This document shows positions 1 through 5,723 of a DNA stretch of 5,723 nucleotides, piece by piece. The DNA lies in NCBI GenBank assembly GCA_938049795.1, contig CALLCD010000246.1, positions 1 through 5,723 on the forward strand, given 5' to 3'. The first letter of the stretch is position 1, and each line of letters opens with the position of its first letter. Both the position numbers and the translations under genes were made by a program. The notes under the pieces were generated by a model that searched no databases, was not told the origin of the DNA, and worked only from the letters and a program-made list of their open reading frames with translations. Source of the DNA: an uncultured Hyphomonadaceae bacterium. GTDB lineage: Bacteria; Pseudomonadota; Alphaproteobacteria; Caulobacterales; Hyphomonadaceae.

Positions 1-2606
1 GCCGGTTCGATCAGGGCGGCGAGCGCGGCAAATGGGCTATCTGGATCAGGTTCTTTTCGGGTCTGCTTGTGGCGCGGGCCAGATTTGCGCGCGCGGGCGG
101 GACCGTCATCCTTTTTCCGCTCGGGCCGATTGCGAGACGGACCACGCGAGGGCCGCCCGCCCCCCTTCCCATTCCCGCGTGCATCCGGTTGCGGCCGACG
201 ACCATAGCGCCAAAGCGTCGGCAGGCCCGTCTCCTCATCTTTTTCCGCAATCACGAGGCCAAAGCCTTTGAGCACATCGGGGAACGTATCGCCCGGTGAA
301 GAAATGATCGAGGCCACTTCCGGCGGGATTGCAAACAGGTTTTTGTCCGCTTCTTTGCGGCGTTTGGCAATTTCCCATGCCAGCCGCTCAACCAGATCTG
401 CGCGCACCGCCCGTGGGCCAAACCGCAAATAGCCGTTCGCAAGCAATGCCGCATCAGTCCATGTCTCGTCTTCAAGCGCAAACGAGCCGGCTCCCTCTGG
501 CGCAGGCTGACAGACCGCCTCGTCAAACAAGGTCCGCAAGCGGGCGGTCAGGCGCTGGGCGGCGGGCTTCTGCGCGGCCGGGACATGAGCGCAATGTCGG
601 CCCGTTCGAATGCCCGCCGCTTTGAGCGCTTCGCGGGTCTCCGTCTCGATGCGCAAAGACGGATCGTCCTGACGCAGATCAATCGCCGCGCCCGATTCCA
701 TAATCCGGAACGCGATGCCTTTGGCATGGCCGGAAAAGACTTCAAGACTTGCGGGCAACGCCAATGTCGTGTGGCAAGGCAGAATGCCCGCAATGTGTTC
801 GGTCAGCCATTTTGCCAAATGCTCAAGCGCACCCTGACGCGCAGGCTCGGGCGCTTCCTCCCCGCCAATGAGCTTCAGCGTCGGGGCCAGCCAGTCCGCA
901 CCTTTGACAAGCCGTGCAATCGGAGCGTCCTGCCAGACCAACCGTCCCTCCGTATCAAGAGTAATGTCGGCATCTTTCGCGGCGGCAATCTCGCCAAGCC
1001 GTTTGACAAGGATCGGCCCAAGCGCGGATTGCGCCGCCAGCCGCACCGTCTTGCCTTCGACATCGCGCGCCTGCGTGTCCGGTTCGAACACCAGACCGTT
1101 CAAGCGGCCCACGCGGTGCCCCTCGACTGTGATCTCTCCGTCAGGTGTCAACTCGGTCATCAGTGCCTTGTCCTTTTTTAGCCCCGCAAGGAGCGCCCGT
1201 GTGCGCCGGTCCACAAAGCGTTCGGTTAGCGCCTCGTGCAAAGCGTCTGACAAACGGTCTTCCAGTGCACGGGCTTTGTCGCGCCAAAGCGCAGGATTTT
1301 CAAGCCAATCATCGCGATGGGCCGCATAAGTCCACGTTCTGATGCCCGCAAGCCGCTGCTGCAAGGCGGGAATATCGCCCTGCGCATCGGCCAGTCTTTC
1401 CATCCGCCGCGCCATTGCCTGATCGCTCAGCCGCGCATCGGGATCGGCGAGATGGGCGTAGAGCGACTGGACAATGCGGAAATGGCCATCATGTCCGGCT
1501 TTGCGGAAATCAGGCAAGCGGCACAAATCCCACAGCCGCCGGACATGTTTCGGCCCCAGATCATTGGCCGCCATATCCGGCTCGGCCGCCATGCGCCGCA
1601 AGACCCATTCGTCCAGCGCATGCGGGTTCTGCCGCAAGATTGGCGTGCCAGACGAGATCGACAGGGTGGTCATCAGCCGCTCAAGGGTCGACAGATCAAG
1701 CGCCGAATTGCGCCACTCAAGCGAGCTGACAGGTTCAAATGTGTGGTTCTCGATGCGGCGAACAAGATCTTCCTCAAACGGCGCGCACTCGCCCGTCTCG
1801 CCAAATGTGCCGAGATTCCGGAACCGGCCCGCACGGCCTGCAATCTGGCCCATTTCGGACGGGCGTAGCGGACGGTGGCGGCGGCCGTCAAACTTGGTCG
1901 ACGCGGCAAAGGCAATGTGATCAACATCAAGGTTCAGGCCCATGCCGATGGCGTCGGTCGCGACGAGATAATCAACCTCACCCGACTGATAAAGCTCAAC
2001 TTGGGCATTGCGCGTGCGCGGCGAGAGCGCGCCCATAATCACCGCCGCCCCGCCCTTTTGCCGCCGCAGCAATTCGGCAATTGCATAGACTTGTTCGGAA
2101 CTGAACGCGACAATGGCCGACCGTTTGGGCAATTTGGTCGCCTTGAGCGGACCCGCATAAGACAGCTCCGAAAAACGCTCACGACGCTCGGCATGGGAGC
2201 CAAGGTCAAGCTCGGCCAGCACCGCGCGCATTGTCTCCGCGCCCAGCAACAGCGTCTCCTCGGTGCCGCGCGCATGCAGCAGCCGGTCGGTAAAGACATG
2301 GCCGCGATCTGTGTCCTCGGCCAGCTGGATCTCGTCAATCGCCATGAACGCAACGGGGTGATGGACGGGCATCGCCTCGACCGTGCAGACGAGATATTGC
2401 GCCGTCTCCGGCCAGATCCGCTCTTCGCCCGTGATCAGCGCCGTGGCCGCCTCCCCTTTGCGGGCGACGATCTTGTCATAGACCTCGCGCGCCAAGAGCC
2501 GCAGCGGCAGGCCGATCATGCCCGAGCGATGACCAAGCATGCGCTCAATGGCGTAATGGGTCTTTCCGGTATTGGTCGGCCCAAGTACGGCTTTGAGTTG
2601 GGACAT
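1..2606 (-). CDS. SUV3-like DExH/D superfamily 2 helicase (3' end outside window)
   Basis: An ATP-dependent nucleic-acid helicase of the SUV3 type, probably acting on RNA in the cytoplasm. The frame is open for 868 codons from ATG 2604-2606 to the left edge, so the C-terminus is missing. An in-frame TGA at 2631-2633 leaves no ATG, GTG or TTG further upstream. Visible motifs: Walker A GPTNTGKT (residues 9-16); Walker B DEIQ (91-94), the SUV3 variant of the DEAD box; IVAFSS (165-170); VATDAIGMGLNL (215-226); motif VI QIAGRAGRF (254-262). Residues about 280-500 are helical and resemble the SUV3 C-terminal region (WDLCRLPDFRK). Residues 810-850 form a disordered tail rich in Arg, Lys, Gly and Pro, which could bind RNA. 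The last visible residues, SPFAALAALIEP, resemble what I recall as the family C-terminus, so little is probably missing. Mitochondrial SUV3 unwinds RNA for PNPase; the role of the bacterial homologues is less certain. The gene follows the histidine kinase on the same strand. Confidence 0.9.
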   Translation of the reverse strand, partial: MSQLKAVLGPTNTGKTHYAIERMLGHRSGMIGLPLRLLAREVYDKIVARKGEAATALITGEERIWPETAQYLVCTVEAMPVHHPVAFMAIDEIQLAEDTDRGHVFTDRLLHARGTEETLLLGAETMRAVLAELDLGSHAERRERFSELSYAGPLKATKLPKRSAIVAFSSEQVYAIAELLRRQKGGAAVIMGALSPRTRNAQVELYQSGEVDYLVATDAIGMGLNLDVDHIAFAASTKFDGRRHRPLRPSEMGQIAGRAGRFRNLGTFGETGECAPFEEDLVRRIENHTFEPVSSLEWRNSALDLSTLERLMTTLSISSGTPILRQNPHALDEWVLRRMAAEPDMAANDLGPKHVRRLWDLCRLPDFRKAGHDGHFRIVQSLYAHLADPDARLSDQAMARRMERLADAQGDIPALQQRLAGIRTWTYAAHRDDWLENPALWRDKARALEDRLSDALHEALTERFVDRRTRALLAGLKKDKALMTELTPDGEITVEGHRVGRLNGLVFEPDTQARDVEGKTVRLAAQSALGPILVKRLGEIAAAKDADITLDTEGRLVWQDAPIARLVKGADWLAPTLKLIGGEEAPEPARQGALEHLAKWLTEHIAGILPCHTTLALPASLEVFSGHAKGIAFRIMESGAAIDLRQDDPSLRIETETREALKAAGIRTGRHCAHVPAAQKPAAQRLTARLRTLFDEAVCQPAPEGAGSFALEDETWTDAALLANGYLRFGPRAVRADLVERLAWEIAKRRKEADKNLFAIPPEVASIISSPGDTFPDVLKGFGLVIAEKDEETGLPTLWRYGRRPQPDARGNGKGGGRPSRGPSRNRPERKKDDGPARARKSGPRHKQTRKEPDPDSPFAALAALIEP

Positions 2607-2620
2607 GGGAGAGGCGCTTT

Positions 2621-2649
2621 CAGGCAGAGGTCAGCCCTCTTCTTGCCTG
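2621..2649 (-). repeat. Bulged hairpin between the kinase and helicase genes
   Basis: On the minus-strand transcript CAGGCA-AGAA-GAGG pairs with CCTC-TGCCTG: a 10-bp stem with a 4-base AGAA bulge and a 5-base loop. It lies 14 bases before the helicase ATG. No T-tract follows, so it is not a normal intrinsic terminator. The only Shine-Dalgarno-like stretch ahead of the helicase (AAGAGGG) is inside this structure and too far from the ATG. It could influence helicase translation or transcript processing. Confidence 0.4.
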
Positions 2650-2674
2650 TCTGCTCACAAGACGCAAGCGGCCC

Positions 2675-4387
2675 TTAGCTGTCGCCAGACGCCAGATCGA
2701 ACTCTTCGAACAGATCATCGAGTTCATCGACCAGCCCGCCCGGCACATCGGGACTGTCTTCCCCGGCAGTATCGACCGCGCCCGCTTTGCTCATGACGCT
2801 GAGCACGGTGACAAACAATTCTCGCTGGTCAACGGGCTTGGGGACATAGCCGTCCATACCAAGCTCGAGGCATTTCTCGCGGTCGCCGGACATCGCATCC
2901 GCGGTCAGCGCAATCACCGGAATGGAGGTCCAGCTCTCGCTCGATGCGCGGATACGGCGGATCGTCTCACGGCCATCCATCACCGGCATGTGCATATCGA
3001 GCAGGACCAGATCAAACGGATGGCTGGACAACATATCAAGCGCCTCGGCGCCATCGGCCGCTTCCGTCGCAATCAGGCCCTGCGGCTCGACAAACAGGCG
3101 CGCAACGCGGCGATTGGTGGCATTGTCATCGACAATGAGAACACGTTTGCCGCGCAGGGAATTTTCAGCGGGCTGGGGCGCATTTGGCGCAGGGGCAGCC
3201 CGGTTGGGCGACGCGGAGAGCGCCACGGGGGCCTCATGCGGCTGAGTGGGCGCAACACGTTGGCCCTTGCCGACTTTCGACAGGAAGGTCAGCGTGAACA
3301 CGGACCCGCGCCCCTCTTCACTTGTCAGCGTGACATCCCCGCCCATCATCCGCGCCAATTTGCGCGTAATCGCAAGGCCAAGCCCCGTGCCGCCAAATTT
3401 GCGCGTGGTGGACGCATCCCCTTGCGCAAAGTTCTCGAACAGTCCGGCACGGTGCTCCTCGGAAATCCCGATGCCCGAATCAGAGACATGGATGACCACT
3501 TTGTGCAGTTCGCTGTCCTTCGGGTGCGGCACGCTTTTGACGGCAACAATCACGCCGCCATCACTGGTAAATTTCAGCGCATTGGAGACAAGGTTCGACA
3601 CACATTGCCGGATGCGCACCGTGTCGAAAACAAGCGTCGAGGGCACCTCCTTATCGACCACGAATTTCAGATAGAGCCCCTTATCCTGCGCGGTCGGCAG
3701 ATAGAATTTCTGCAACCGGGTCAGCCGGTGCCGCAAATCGCCCTCAATCGGAGACAGCTCAAGCCGGCCCGCTTCGATTTTCGACAGATCAAGAATATCG
3801 TTCAGGATCGTCATCAGCGATTTCGAACTTTCCAGAATGGTCGAGACCATATCCTGCTCGTCACGGTTCAGCCCGCGTGCGCCAAGCGCCTGGGCCATGC
3901 CCAATATGCCATTGAGCGGGGTGCGGATCTCATGGCTCATCGCGGCTAGAAATTCGGATTTGGCGTCGCTCGCCGCTTCGGCCTGTTTGCGCGCCAGATA
4001 GAGCTCTTTGGAGCGCGAGCGTTCCTCGGTCAGATCAACGCTGACGCCGACAACCATGCCCTCGGACGTGCGCGCATGGTGCAGCCGTAAAGGTCGCCCC
4101 CCCGCCCCGAATGTCTCATAAGCTTTGCCGGTCTCCATGCCTTTGAAGGTCAACTCAATCAAATTGGCCCGCACCTGCGCATCGAGGTCTGGATCAATAG
4201 CATCAATCTGATCGTCCAGCGCTTCGGTAAAGGATTTGTGCGCCTTCAGCCCGTTCATCAGCTCCGGCAAATGCTCAACCACTTTCTTGTTGGCATAGAC
4301 GAAGCGGAGATCCTTGTCATATACGGCAAAGCCGTTTTCCAGCTGATGAGCCGCTTCAAAAAACTGTTCTATGGTCAATTTTGTCAT
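2675..4387 (-). CDS. Cytoplasmic PAS-domain hybrid sensor histidine kinase/response regulator
   Basis: A 570-residue hybrid kinase that autophosphorylates on His and passes the phosphate to its own receiver domain. Domains in order: PAS-like sensor (about 10-120; AVYDKDLRFVYAN at 21-33), coiled-coil-like linker (121-145), HisKA with SHEIRTPLNG and phospho-acceptor H152, HATPase_c with N box around N265/N269, G1 DSGIG (303-307) and G2 GTGLGLAI (333-340), a Pro/Ala-rich linker (about 376-409), and a receiver domain (415-532). The receiver has the acidic pair D420/D421, acceptor D464 in LVLLDMHMP, T495 and K517, so every catalytic residue is present. There is no transmembrane segment or signal peptide; the input is presumably an intracellular ligand or redox cue, which the sequence does not identify. 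The end is acidic (LVDELDDLFEEFDL, 552-565). The ATG at 4385-4387 is the only good start: the frame upstream has no ATG, GTG or TTG before a TGA at 4460-4462. No clear Shine-Dalgarno precedes it. The final phosphate target is not in the window. Confidence 0.95.
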   Translation of the reverse strand: MTKLTIEQFFEAAHQLENGFAVYDKDLRFVYANKKVVEHLPELMNGLKAHKSFTEALDDQIDAIDPDLDAQVRANLIELTFKGMETGKAYETFGAGGRPLRLHHARTSEGMVVGVSVDLTEERSRSKELYLARKQAEAASDAKSEFLAAMSHEIRTPLNGILGMAQALGARGLNRDEQDMVSTILESSKSLMTILNDILDLSKIEAGRLELSPIEGDLRHRLTRLQKFYLPTAQDKGLYLKFVVDKEVPSTLVFDTVRIRQCVSNLVSNALKFTSDGGVIVAVKSVPHPKDSELHKVVIHVSDSGIGISEEHRAGLFENFAQGDASTTRKFGGTGLGLAITRKLARMMGGDVTLTSEEGRGSVFTLTFLSKVGKGQRVAPTQPHEAPVALSASPNRAAPAPNAPQPAENSLRGKRVLIVDDNATNRRVARLFVEPQGLIATEAADGAEALDMLSSHPFDLVLLDMHMPVMDGRETIRRIRASSESWTSIPVIALTADAMSGDREKCLELGMDGYVPKPVDQRELFVTVLSVMSKAGAVDTAGEDSPDVPGGLVDELDDLFEEFDLASGDS

Positions 4388-4413
4388 GAGGCCGCAATCT
4401 ATCTGGCTGTGGA

Positions 4414-4466
4414 GCGTTGACAGAAGATGATGTAAATCAGTTGCATTTGTGTAAACACGTCAACGC
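4414..4466. repeat. Inverted repeat GCGTTGAC / GTCAACGC in the divergent intergenic region
   Basis: Perfect 8-bp arms, GCGTTGAC at 4414-4421 and GTCAACGC at 4459-4466, are separated by 37 bases. Each arm contains a -35-like TTGAC, and the two motifs point towards each other. Between them lie two copies of TGTAAA (4431-4436 and 4450-4455) and a short palindrome, GTGT-AA-ACAC (4449-4458). The arrangement could be an operator or overlapping promoters for the kinase; which one is not decided by the sequence. Confidence 0.5.
4434..4463 (-). promoter_or_regulatory. Possible promoter of the histidine kinase gene
   Basis: On the minus strand TTGACG (4463-4458) is followed after 18 bases by TGATTT (4439-4434), a poor -10 box. 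It would start transcription near 4427, giving a leader of about 40 bases to the kinase ATG. The -35 box is convincing; the -10 is not. Confidence 0.3.
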
Positions 4467-4539
4467 TTCGCATTTGCCCGCCGCGTCCTCACCGCCGCCT
4501 GTCGGCCACAGACACACGAAGATTTGGCGCGGGGCTCGG

Positions 4540-4568
4540 TTGACGCGCGCGCGCAGACCGTCTAAACG
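4540..4568 (+). promoter_or_regulatory. Candidate housekeeping promoter of rpmB
   Basis: TTGACG (4540-4545) is followed after 17 bases by TAAACG (4563-4568). The -35 box is strong and the -10 box weak, a common pattern for alphaproteobacterial sigma-70-type promoters. Transcription would start near 4575, giving a leader of about 37 bases. The spacer begins with an alternating CG run (4544-4554). A TATAGA at 4582-4587 is a better -10 match but has no -35 partner at the right distance. Confidence 0.45.
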
Positions 4569-4595
4569 CGCCCTTTCTGTTTATAGACCTCTACC

Positions 4596-4603
4596 AAAGA
4601 GAG
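4596..4603 (+). promoter_or_regulatory. Ribosome binding site of rpmB
   Basis: The purine run AAAGAGAG ends 8 bases before the ATG at 4612. It is a partial match to the anti-Shine-Dalgarno sequence. It supports the internal ATG over the upstream TTG at 4417. Confidence 0.6.
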
Positions 4604-4611
4604 ACGCTGCC

Positions 4612-4896
4612 ATGTCCCGTATGTGCGAACTCACCGGCACCAAGCCCATGACCGGTAACAATGTAAGCCACTCCAATGCCCGCACCAAGCGGCGCTTTCT
4701 GCCAAACCTGCTCGATGTGAAGCTTCGCTCGGAAACACTCGACCAGTCCTTCAGGCTGCGCATCGCGGCCAAAGCCCTGCGCACAGTAGACAAGCTCGGC
4801 GGCCTTGACGGCTTCCTCGCCAAAGCCAAGCCGGACAATCTCTCCGCCAAAGCGGCAAAAATCAAACGCGACATCGAAAAGAAAGCAGCCGCTTAA
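4612..4896 (+). CDS. rpmB: 50S ribosomal protein L28 (bL28)
   Basis: A 94-residue structural protein of the large ribosomal subunit. The N-terminus MSRMCELTGTKPMTGNNVSH and the stretch TKRRFLPNL (25-33) are hallmark L28 sequences, close to E. coli L28 (MSRVCQVTG..., TKRRFLPNL). There is a single cysteine (C5), so this is the zinc-free form without the CxxC pairs. The C-terminus is longer than the 78-residue E. coli protein and ends in a Lys/Ala-rich helix, as I recall for alphaproteobacterial L28. The ATG at 4612 is chosen because it gives the canonical N-terminus and is preceded by AAAGAGAG (4596-4603) at 8 bases. The open frame extends upstream to a TTG at 4417, but those 65 codons do not resemble L28. 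The gene is transcribed alone, divergently from the kinase, and ends in an intrinsic terminator. Confidence 0.98.
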   Translation: MSRMCELTGTKPMTGNNVSHSNARTKRRFLPNLLDVKLRSETLDQSFRLRIAAKALRTVDKLGGLDGFLAKAKPDNLSAKAAKIKRDIEKKAAA

Positions 4897-4922
4897 GCGG
4901 GCTTTCGACTTTCGAGCCAAAC

Positions 4923-4950
4923 GAGCCGGTGCAGATGCGCCGGTTTTTTT
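4923..4950 (+). terminator. Intrinsic terminator of rpmB
   Basis: A 10-bp stem (4923-4932 with 4937-4946, three G-T pairs) closes on the tetraloop AGAT and runs into seven T residues (4944-4950). It begins 27 bases after the rpmB stop. This is a classic rho-independent terminator and supports rpmB as the last gene of its transcript. Confidence 0.88.
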
Positions 4951-4990
4951 GTGTTTGGGGTGGGGTGAGGGCGACGCAAATTTCCCCCGA

Positions 4991-5096
4991 TTTGTCATCC
5001 CGGGCGAGCAAAGCGAGACCCGGGACCCAGGACCCAAAAAGCTCCCACCTCATCTGGGTCCCGGATATTTTCTGACGAAAATTCCGGGATGACAAA
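4991..5096. repeat. Nested palindromic intergenic repeat, 106 bp
   Basis: The outer arms TTTGTCATCCCGG (4991-5003) and CCGGGATGACAAA (5084-5096) are perfect 13-bp inverted repeats. Inside, CCGGGACCCAG (5020-5030) pairs perfectly with CTGGGTCCCGG (5054-5064). A small hairpin, ATTTTC-TGAC-GAAAAT (5067-5082), sits in the right half. CCCGGG occurs twice in the left half (4999 and 5019), around a GCGAG direct repeat (5004 and 5013). The GTCATCCCGGG...CCCGGGATGAC type recurs in alphaproteobacterial genomes as a dispersed extragenic element, as I recall. No ORF, transposase or flanking target duplication is seen. Confidence 0.85.
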
Positions 5097-5118
5097 AAGA
5101 AGAGTGCCTGCTTCCGGC

Positions 5119-5152
5119 GTCAGAGGGGATGTTAGCGCTTCCTCCCCCTGAC
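5119..5152. repeat. Imperfect hairpin between the two larger repeats
   Basis: GTCAG-A-GGGG (5119-5128) pairs with CCCC-CTGAC (5144-5152): 9 bp with one bulged A. The 15-base loop contains the self-complementary AGCGCT. There is no T-tract on either strand, so it is not an obvious terminator. Confidence 0.4.
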
Positions 5153-5164
5153 CAAAACTTGACA

Positions 5165-5252
5165 TCCGCTCATCCCCGCGCAGGCGAGGACCTGTTGCAA
5201 CAGGCTTCCGGATTCATTGGACGAGATTCCCGCCTTCGCGGGAATGAGCGGA
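5165..5252. repeat. Palindromic intergenic repeat, 88 bp, with three internal palindromes
   Basis: Outer arms TCCGCTCATCCCCGCG (5165-5180) and CGCGGGAATGAGCGGA (5237-5252) match at 15 of 16 positions. Inside are the perfect 14-base palindrome CCTGTTGCAACAGG (5191-5204) and the hairpin TTCCCGC-CTTC-GCGGGAA (5227-5244). The left arm can form its own short hairpin around GCAG (5175-5189). The core (GATTCATTGGACGAGATTCC region, 5211-5230) resembles a repeat widely scattered in intergenic DNA of GC-rich proteobacteria. It lies just downstream of the DUF4328 gene on that gene's strand and could stop transcription or protect the mRNA end. Confidence 0.8.
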
Positions 5253-5299
5253 CCTCAAGACCTGACCCAAAAGCCACCACCCCTACCCACCAGCGCGCC

Positions 5300-5723
5300 C
5301 TAATCAAACGCCGAGGCGCTCGACATAAACGCGACCTGTTCTTGTCCCCTTGCAATCTCGGTGACAAAGCGGGCGAGCAGGAGGGCGGCGGCAATGCCGA
5401 TGGAGACGGCCACAGCATCTATCACGCTGGCAAGCGACAGCGTATCAATGTCTCCGCTTTGCATCCCGCTTTCAAGCGTGACCTGACCGATCCGGCTGAC
5501 AATATTGAACGCCAACCAGCAAATCCACCACAGACCGACAAGCCCTGATCCGTCGCTCTTTTTCCCTTCAGCATGACGGCTGCCGTCCCGCACCGCATTA
5601 AATCCGTCGAGCGGTTTCCAGAGATTGGCAAAGGGCACAAAATACCATGCCCAGACGCCAAACGGGCGCATATCGGCCTCGGCCTGATGGACCGCTTGCA
5701 GGTTTTTCAAGGCGCGCTGGAAG
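5300..5723 (-). CDS. DUF4328-type membrane protein, C-terminal part (5' end outside window)
   Basis: An inner-membrane protein of unknown function, cut by the right edge. 140 complete codons are visible before TAG at 5300-5302. The frame stays open to the edge, so the in-frame TTG at 5708-5710 is probably not the true start. The first residues, FQRALKNLQ, fit the pattern 'RAxxNL' that ends the first helix in DUF4328 proteins. Next come FGVWAWYFVPFANLWKP (21-37) and GLWWICWLAFN (63-73), matching my memory of the DUF4328 signature (W.FVP.ANLW.P, then LWW..WL). Hydrophobic segments lie at about 61-77 and 96-120 and look membrane-spanning. A soluble loop (41-60) carries charged residues. The short C-terminus (121-140) is polar. 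The gene converges on rpmB across a 403-base gap. The family call rests on motif recall, not a profile search. Confidence 0.8.
   Translation of the reverse strand, partial: FQRALKNLQAVHQAEADMRPFGVWAWYFVPFANLWKPLDGFNAVRDGSRHAEGKKSDGSGLVGLWWICWLAFNIVSRIGQVTLESGMQSGDIDTLSLASVIDAVAVSIGIAAALLLARFVTEIARGQEQVAFMSSASAFD

Larger units (their letters stand above)
4388..4611. other. Divergent intergenic region between the kinase and rpmB
   Basis: This is the control region for two divergently transcribed genes. It holds the TTGAC inverted repeat (4414-4466), the rpmB promoter candidate (4540-4568) and the rpmB ribosome binding site. From 4467 to 4539 I see nothing that I can name. An open frame crosses it in the rpmB frame from TTG 4417 but does not look coding. 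Confidence 0.7.
4897..5299. other. Convergent non-coding region between rpmB and the DUF4328 gene
   Basis: These 403 bases lie between two converging genes. They contain the rpmB terminator, two large palindromic repeats and a smaller hairpin. Short ORFs crossing the area run through the palindromes and show no recognisable protein features. From 5253 to 5299 I see no structure, so the DUF4328 gene has no intrinsic terminator other than the repeats. Confidence 0.75.

Noticed and set aside
585..1868. Several plus-strand frames of 150-200 codons
   Set aside because: They overlap each other and are antisense to the continuous helicase frame, which has no stop from 2606 to the left edge.
1875..2678. 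267-codon plus-strand open frame
   Set aside because: It is antisense to the helicase ATPase core (Walker A, DEIQ, motif VI). Its Arg/Gln/His-rich composition is what reverse-strand frames give in GC-rich genes.
2990..3949. 319-codon plus-strand open frame
   Set aside because: It lies fully antisense to the histidine kinase, whose motifs are complete. The translation has no recognisable domain and is typical of a GC-rich shadow frame.
4417..4611. 65-codon N-terminal extension of the rpmB frame from TTG
   Set aside because: The extension does not resemble L28, overlaps the promoter candidates, and the internal ATG gives the canonical N-terminus with a ribosome binding site.
4957..4971. Possible G-quadruplex after the rpmB terminator
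   Set aside because: Only three G tracts of three or more are close together; a fourth is missing.
4591..5037. 148-codon minus-strand frame across rpmB and the repeats
   Set aside because: It is antisense to L28 and passes through the terminator and the first palindrome; no domain is recognisable.
5158..5163. TTGACA promoter-like hexamer in the convergent region
   Set aside because: No matching -10 box follows, and no plus-strand gene lies downstream of it.
4991..5252. CRISPR array or MITE
   Set aside because: The two large repeats differ from each other and are not regularly spaced, so it is not a CRISPR array. No target-site duplication flanks either element, so MITE status cannot be claimed.
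5129..5548. 139-codon plus-strand frame
   Set aside because: It runs through the second palindrome and antisense to the DUF4328 gene; composition is Arg/Gln/Pro-rich without any motif.

Overview
The window looks like ordinary chromosome from a GC-rich alphaproteobacterium. A Caulobacterales/Hyphomonadaceae-like or Rhodobacterales-like host is my best guess. The reasons are a SUV3-type DEIQ-box helicase, a soluble PAS hybrid histidine kinase, a zinc-free L28 and dispersed palindromes of the 'GTCATCCCGGG' and 'TTCCCGCCTTCGCGGGAA' type, which I remember from alphaproteobacterial genomes. This is judged by eye; no database was searched.

Layout. Left block, minus strand: a hybrid sensor histidine kinase (4387 to 2675) is followed after 67 untranslated bases by a SUV3-like RNA/DNA helicase (2606 down to the left edge, where its 3' end is cut off). 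The two are co-oriented and may form one transcript. A bulged hairpin lies in the short gap between them. Middle: a 224-base divergent intergenic region (4388-4611) holds an rpmB promoter candidate and an 8-bp inverted repeat built from two TTGAC motifs that face each other. Plus strand: rpmB (4612-4896), encoding ribosomal protein L28, ends in a clear intrinsic terminator. Right block: a 403-base convergent intergenic region (4897-5299) contains that terminator and three palindromic structures, two of which look like dispersed intergenic repeat elements. Last, on the minus strand, is the C-terminal part of a DUF4328-type membrane protein whose 5' end lies beyond the right edge.

How the genes relate. 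L28 and the helicase both belong to RNA and translation biology, and from memory they sit near each other in many alphaproteobacteria. The histidine kinase between them looks like a lineage-specific neighbour and carries all catalytic residues for a His-to-Asp relay inside one polypeptide. No separate response regulator or HPt protein is visible.

I found no mobile element genes, CRISPR array, tRNA, rRNA, toxin-antitoxin pair or defence cassette. I do not see a convincing undescribed system. The items most worth a second look are the repeats between rpmB and the DUF4328 gene, the facing TTGAC motifs in the kinase/rpmB intergenic region, and the hairpin just ahead of the helicase start.
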